Assembly (NCBI RefSeq): GCF_947488135.1
Contig: NZ_CANKYW010000001.1
Span: 806,001 to 870,000 of the forward strand
Origin: an uncultured Marivita sp.
GTDB lineage: Bacteria; Pseudomonadota; Alphaproteobacteria; Rhodobacterales; Rhodobacteraceae
Direction: 5' to 3'
DNA length: 64,000 nt
The notes beneath the pieces were generated by a model that was given only the letters and a program-made list of their open reading frames with translations, did not search any database and had not been told where the DNA came from. Position numbers and translations under genes: made by a program. Shown here one piece after another: positions 60,167 through 64,000 of this stretch (position 1 is the first letter of the stretch; each line of letters begins with the position of its first letter).

Positions 60167-61309
60167 ATGACCGCCTTTGCCTTTGCCACCGTAGACATGA
60201 TCCGATTTGGACGGGGAGAGGCGGCGCAGGCCGTGCCCGCGCTGGCAGCGCTGGGCCGATCGGCATTGCTCGTCACCGGCGCGACGCCGGGGCGAGTGGC
60301 GTGGCTGCAAGAGGCGTTGGAGGCGCAGGGCGTCTCGGTGACGATGTTCCCGGCCGCCAAGGAGCCCGATGTGGCTTTGATCGAAGCAGGCGTCGCCGCA
60401 GCGCGTGACGCGCGTGTTGAGGCGATCATCGCCATCGGCGGCGGGGCAGTGATCGACGCGGGCAAGGCGATTGCGGCGTTGGCGCCTGCGACGCGCCCGA
60501 TGATGGACCACCTCGAAGTGGTGGGCAAAGGCCTGCCGTTGGACGTGGACCCGTTGCCCTTTGCCGCCTTGCCGACCACCTCGGGGACAGGGGCGGAAGT
60601 GACCAAGAACGCGGTGATCTCGGTGCCCGACGCGCAGCGCAAGGTGAGCCTGCGCGATGCGCGCATGTTGCCGACGCTGGCGATTGTCGATCCGGCGCTT
60701 GCGGACGGGTGTCCGCGCGGGGTCACGCTGGCCTCGGGGCTGGATGCGGTCACGCAGGTGATCGAGCCGTACTTGTCCTCCAAGGCCAATCCGTTGACCG
60801 ATGCGATCTGTCGTGATGCGATCCCCAAAGGGTTGGCGGCGATCCGGCAGATCATGCAGGGCGAAGACCCACAGGCGCGCGATGCGCTGGCCTGGGTGAG
60901 CCTGTGCGGTGGCCTGGCGCTGGCCAATTCCGGCTTGGGTGTGGTGCACGGGTTGGCCGGCCCGTTGGGCGGGTTGTCCAATGCGGCGCATGGCGCGATC
61001 TGCGGCGCGCTGTTGCCGCATGGGATGCGGGCCAATGCGCAGGCAAGCGACGATCCGAGGCTGGCGGCGCGCATCGCCGAAGTGCAGGGCTGGATCGCGC
61101 AGGCCTTCGGTGGGACCCCCGAAGCGGCGTTCGACACGCTGCACACATGGTCGCGCGAGGCTGGACTGCCGGGGCTGGACGCGCAGGGGATCACGGACGC
61201 GGCGCGGGCCAAGGCGGCGCGGGACGCGGTGAGTTCCTCGTCCATGAAGGCGAACCCGGTGGCATTGAACGAAGAGCAGTTGCTGGACCTGATGGAGCGG
61301 GCGCGATGA
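60167..61309 (+). CDS. Iron-containing alcohol dehydrogenase
   Basis: AIIAIGGGAVIDAGKAIAAL, LPTTSGTGAEVTKNAVI, GLGVVHGLAGPLGG...HGAICGALLPH. Confidence 0.93.
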   Translation: MTAFAFATVDMIRFGRGEAAQAVPALAALGRSALLVTGATPGRVAWLQEALEAQGVSVTMFPAAKEPDVALIEAGVAAARDARVEAIIAIGGGAVIDAGKAIAALAPATRPMMDHLEVVGKGLPLDVDPLPFAALPTTSGTGAEVTKNAVISVPDAQRKVSLRDARMLPTLAIVDPALADGCPRGVTLASGLDAVTQVIEPYLSSKANPLTDAICRDAIPKGLAAIRQIMQGEDPQARDALAWVSLCGGLALANSGLGVVHGLAGPLGGLSNAAHGAICGALLPHGMRANAQASDDPRLAARIAEVQGWIAQAFGGTPEAAFDTLHTWSREAGLPGLDAQGITDAARAKAARDAVSSSSMKANPVALNEEQLLDLMERAR

Positions 61310-62238
61310 CCGACCATACCACCACGCATGACGCCGAAGAGGACGCGCGCAACCGGGACATCCTCGTCTACATCAACGGGCAGCTTTATCCGAGGGACGA
61401 GGCCAAGGTGTCGGTCTACGATTCCGGCTTCCTGCTGGGCGACGGCATGTGGGAAGGGATGCGGCTTTATGACGGGCATTGGGCCTTCTTCGACGATCAT
61501 ATGGACCGCTTTTTCGATTCTTGCTACGCGGTGGGCCTTGATGTCGGCATGGACCGCGCAGGCATTGCCGAGGCGCTGCGCATGACGGCCGAGGCGAACG
61601 ACATGACCACGGATGTGCATTGCCGGTTGATGCTGACGCGCGGCACCAAGGTGAAGCCGTTTCAGCACCCGAGCCTGTCGCGGTCGGGGCCGACGTTGGT
61701 GATCATCATGGAACATTCCAGACCCGCCGAAGCCTTGCAGGCGAAGGGCATCCGCCTTGCTTCGGTCCCGCAGGTGCGGGGGCTGCCGCACAGCCAGGAC
61801 GCCAAGTTCAACAGCCATTCCAAGCTGAACTGCGTGATCGCCTGTCTTCAGGCCGAAGCGGCGGGCGCGGACGAGGCGCTGATGCTCGACCCGCATGGGT
61901 TCGTGAACACGACCAACGCCTGCAACTTCTTCATCATCCGCAAGGGCGAGGTTTGGACCTCTACGGGTGATTACTGCATGAACGGGGTGACGCGTCAGAA
62001 GGTCATCGACCTGTGCCGCGACAACGGCATCCCGGTGTTCGAGAAGAACTATTCGCTCTACGAGGCCTATTCAGCGGACGAGGCGTTCCTGACAGGCACG
62101 TTCGGCGCGCAGACGCCGGTGGCGTCGATCGACGGCAAAACCATCGGCACGGGGGAGCGGCCCATGACGGCCCGGCTCCGCGCGCTCTACAAGGAGGCCA
62201 TCGCCCGCGATATCGCGGCGCAGAGGGCGGGAGGATGA
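61306..62238 (+). CDS. Class IV aminotransferase (BCAT/DAAT fold)
   Basis: KVSVYDSGFLLGDGMWEGMRLYDG, LNCVIACLQAEAAGADEALMLDPHGFVNTTNACNFFII. Start set at 61306. Confidence 0.92.
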   Translation: MTDHTTTHDAEEDARNRDILVYINGQLYPRDEAKVSVYDSGFLLGDGMWEGMRLYDGHWAFFDDHMDRFFDSCYAVGLDVGMDRAGIAEALRMTAEANDMTTDVHCRLMLTRGTKVKPFQHPSLSRSGPTLVIIMEHSRPAEALQAKGIRLASVPQVRGLPHSQDAKFNSHSKLNCVIACLQAEAAGADEALMLDPHGFVNTTNACNFFIIRKGEVWTSTGDYCMNGVTRQKVIDLCRDNGIPVFEKNYSLYEAYSADEAFLTGTFGAQTPVASIDGKTIGTGERPMTARLRALYKEAIARDIAAQRAGG

Positions 62239-62266
62239 GCGTCGTGGTGTGCAGCAGGGGTACCCC

Positions 62267-63436
62267 ATGAAAACGCAGGTCGCGATCATCGGCGGCGGTC
62301 CGTCCGGTCTGCTCTTGTCGCAACTGCTCAACCGGGCGGGTGTGGCGACCGTGGTTCTGGAACGCGCGTCGCGGGAGCATGTGCTGTCGCGCATCCGCGC
62401 GGGCGTGCTGGAGACGGGCACCGTCGAGATGCTGCGCGAGGCTGGTGTGGGCGACCGCATGGCGCGGGAAGGCATCCCGCATGAGGGGTGTTACCTGACC
62501 GACGATGACCTGATGGTGCGGATCAACTTCAAGGAGCTGACCGGGACATCGGTGATGGTCTACGGGCAGACCGAGGTGACGACCGATCTGTACGCAGCAC
62601 AAGACGCCATCGGGGCGACGATCCTGCACGGGGTCGAGGACGTGGTGATCGGTGATGCGGACGGCGATGCACCCCATGTGATGTTCACGCATGGTGGTCA
62701 GCGCACGCGGCTCGACTGTGACTATGTGGTGGGCTGCGACGGCTTTCATGGCGTCAGCCGCGCCACGATCCCGCAGGACAAGCGCCGTGCGTTTGAACGG
62801 GTCTATCCGTTCGGCTGGCTGGGCGTCTTGTCGCGCACCCGTCCTGCGCATGAAGAGCTGATCTATGCCAATTCCTCCAACGGTTTCGCGCTGGCCTCGA
62901 TGCGGTCCGAAACGCTCAGCCGCTATTACGTGCAGGTGCCGTTGACCGACAAGGTCGAGGAGTGGAGCGACGCGCGGTTCTGGGCCGTGCTGAAATCCTG
63001 CCTGCCTTCCGAGGTGGCCGACGCCATGCAGACCGGACCATCGATCGAGAAATCCATCGCGCCGCTGCGGTCCTTCGTCAATGAGCCGCTGCGCTGGGGC
63101 CGGTTGTTCCTTGTCGGGGACGCCGCGCATATCGTGCCGCCCACCGGGGCCAAGGGGCTGAACCTTGCGGTGTCGGATGTGCACTACCTGTATCAGGGCT
63201 TGATCGACGCGGTGACGCGGGGCGACACGCGGGGGATCGACGCCTATTCCGACCGCGCGCTTGTGCGGATCTGGAAAGCGATGCGCTTTAGCTGGCAGAT
63301 GACGACGACGCTGCACCGCTTCGACGGTGAGGACAGTTTCGCGGCCCAGATGCGCAAGGCCACGCTGCGGCATCTGGCGCAGTCCGAAACCGCGCGGCGC
63401 GATCTGGCCGAGAATTACATCGGCTTGCCCTATTGA
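62267..63436 (+). CDS. pobA: 4-hydroxybenzoate 3-monooxygenase
   Basis: VAIIGGGPSGLLLSQLLNRAGV, CDGFHGVSRATIP, LVGDAAHIVPPTGAKGLNLAVSDVHYL. Confidence 0.96.
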   Translation: MKTQVAIIGGGPSGLLLSQLLNRAGVATVVLERASREHVLSRIRAGVLETGTVEMLREAGVGDRMAREGIPHEGCYLTDDDLMVRINFKELTGTSVMVYGQTEVTTDLYAAQDAIGATILHGVEDVVIGDADGDAPHVMFTHGGQRTRLDCDYVVGCDGFHGVSRATIPQDKRRAFERVYPFGWLGVLSRTRPAHEELIYANSSNGFALASMRSETLSRYYVQVPLTDKVEEWSDARFWAVLKSCLPSEVADAMQTGPSIEKSIAPLRSFVNEPLRWGRLFLVGDAAHIVPPTGAKGLNLAVSDVHYLYQGLIDAVTRGDTRGIDAYSDRALVRIWKAMRFSWQMTTTLHRFDGEDSFAAQMRKATLRHLAQSETARRDLAENYIGLPY

Positions 63437-63553
63437 TCCGGGCAGGCAGATGCGGTCAGTTCGCAATTTCAACCCGCTGCCAGACGTGCCAAGATTGCCC
63501 CCGAAACACGGCATCGCACGCGGTGTCCCGCGACTGAGCAAAGGAAACCGATC

Positions 63554-63937
63554 ATGTCCAGCCGCCATGACCAAGGCATGAAAACCCGGCGCGCGGTGTT
63601 GGGCGATGCCCATGTCGACCGGGCCGAGGCCGCGAAGACCGAGATGGACGCAGCGTTTCAGACGCTTATCACCGAAGGCGCGTGGGGCACGGTCTGGGCG
63701 TCGGACGCGATCAGCCAACGGGAACGGTCGATGCTGACGCTGGCGCTGTTGGCGGCGCTGGGCAATTTCGACGAGATCCCCATGCATATCCGCGCCACGG
63801 CCCGCACCGGGGCCAGCAAACAGGACGTGATGGAGGCGTTCCAGCACGTCGCCATCTATGCCGGTGTGCCGCGTGCCAATCGTGCGATCCAGATCGCCAA
63901 GGACACCTATGCCGAGATGGAGCAGACCGATGACTGA
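63554..63937 (+). CDS. pcaC: 4-carboxymuconolactone decarboxylase
   Basis: RRAVLGDAHVDRAEA, ERSMLTLALLAALGNFDEIPMHIRATARTGASKQDVMEAFQHVAIYAGVPRAN. Confidence 0.95.
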   Translation: MSSRHDQGMKTRRAVLGDAHVDRAEAAKTEMDAAFQTLITEGAWGTVWASDAISQRERSMLTLALLAALGNFDEIPMHIRATARTGASKQDVMEAFQHVAIYAGVPRANRAIQIAKDTYAEMEQTDD

Positions 63938-64000
63938 CCGCGCCGCCCTGATGCCCCGGCGCAGGGAGTTGCAGCCGGACCCGTATGTCCCGGACTACAA
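63930..64000 (+). CDS. pcaH: Protocatechuate 3,4-dioxygenase beta subunit, N-terminus only (truncated by window)
   Basis: MTDRAALMPRRRELQPDPYVPDY, start overlaps pcaC stop. Confidence 0.8.
   Translation, partial: MTDRAALMPRRRELQPDPYVPDY

Noticed and set aside
59249-61144. 631-aa and overlapping 600-aa (60094-61896) minus-strand ORFs
   Set aside because: Antisense to arsJ, ADH and aminotransferase; no recognisable motifs.
62003-63847. 614-aa minus-strand ORF
   Set aside because: Antisense to pobA/pcaC.
1-64000. CRISPR arrays, phage or transposon genes
   Set aside because: No regularly spaced direct repeats, cas, integrase or transposase motifs seen on either strand.

Overview
This is a 64 kb high-GC chromosomal window with the gene content and order of a Rhodobacterales (Roseobacter-type) alphaproteobacterium. 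It is densely coded. I found no transposase, prophage, rRNA or CRISPR array, and two tRNA genes (Leu-GAG, Ser-UGA). Recognisable blocks: a GT2 glycosyltransferase running off the left edge; carA; a chromosomal ccdAB pair; ctaD and lipB; a conserved SPOR/dacC/tmk/holB/tatD/MBL cluster; a DEAD-box helicase; an iorAB-type molybdenum hydroxylase; a large unassigned catabolic cluster at 25.3-39.5 kb (fumarate-reductase-like complex, split class-I fumarase/tartrate dehydratase with a CaiB CoA-transferase between its subunits, sulfite-oxidase-like protein, TPP enzyme, GST, TauE/SafE, LysR, TctCBA transporter); an acetate module at 39.5-48.2 kb (acs, adk, DUF4212, actP, DUF294/CBS protein, membrane sensor-exonuclease fusion); ade; a dabB-dabA inorganic-carbon uptake pair with a divergent LysR; an arsenate detoxification operon (arsR-arsC fusion, GAPDH, arsJ) divergent from an EPSP synthase; and the start of a pob/pca 4-hydroxybenzoate cluster running off the right edge. 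The best candidates for undescribed biology are the 25-39 kb cluster, the acetate/adenylate module with a PAS-like/HAMP-like exonuclease, and the EPSPS-ars pairing with an operator-like dyad over the arsR start codon. All family calls come from reading motifs. No database search was run.
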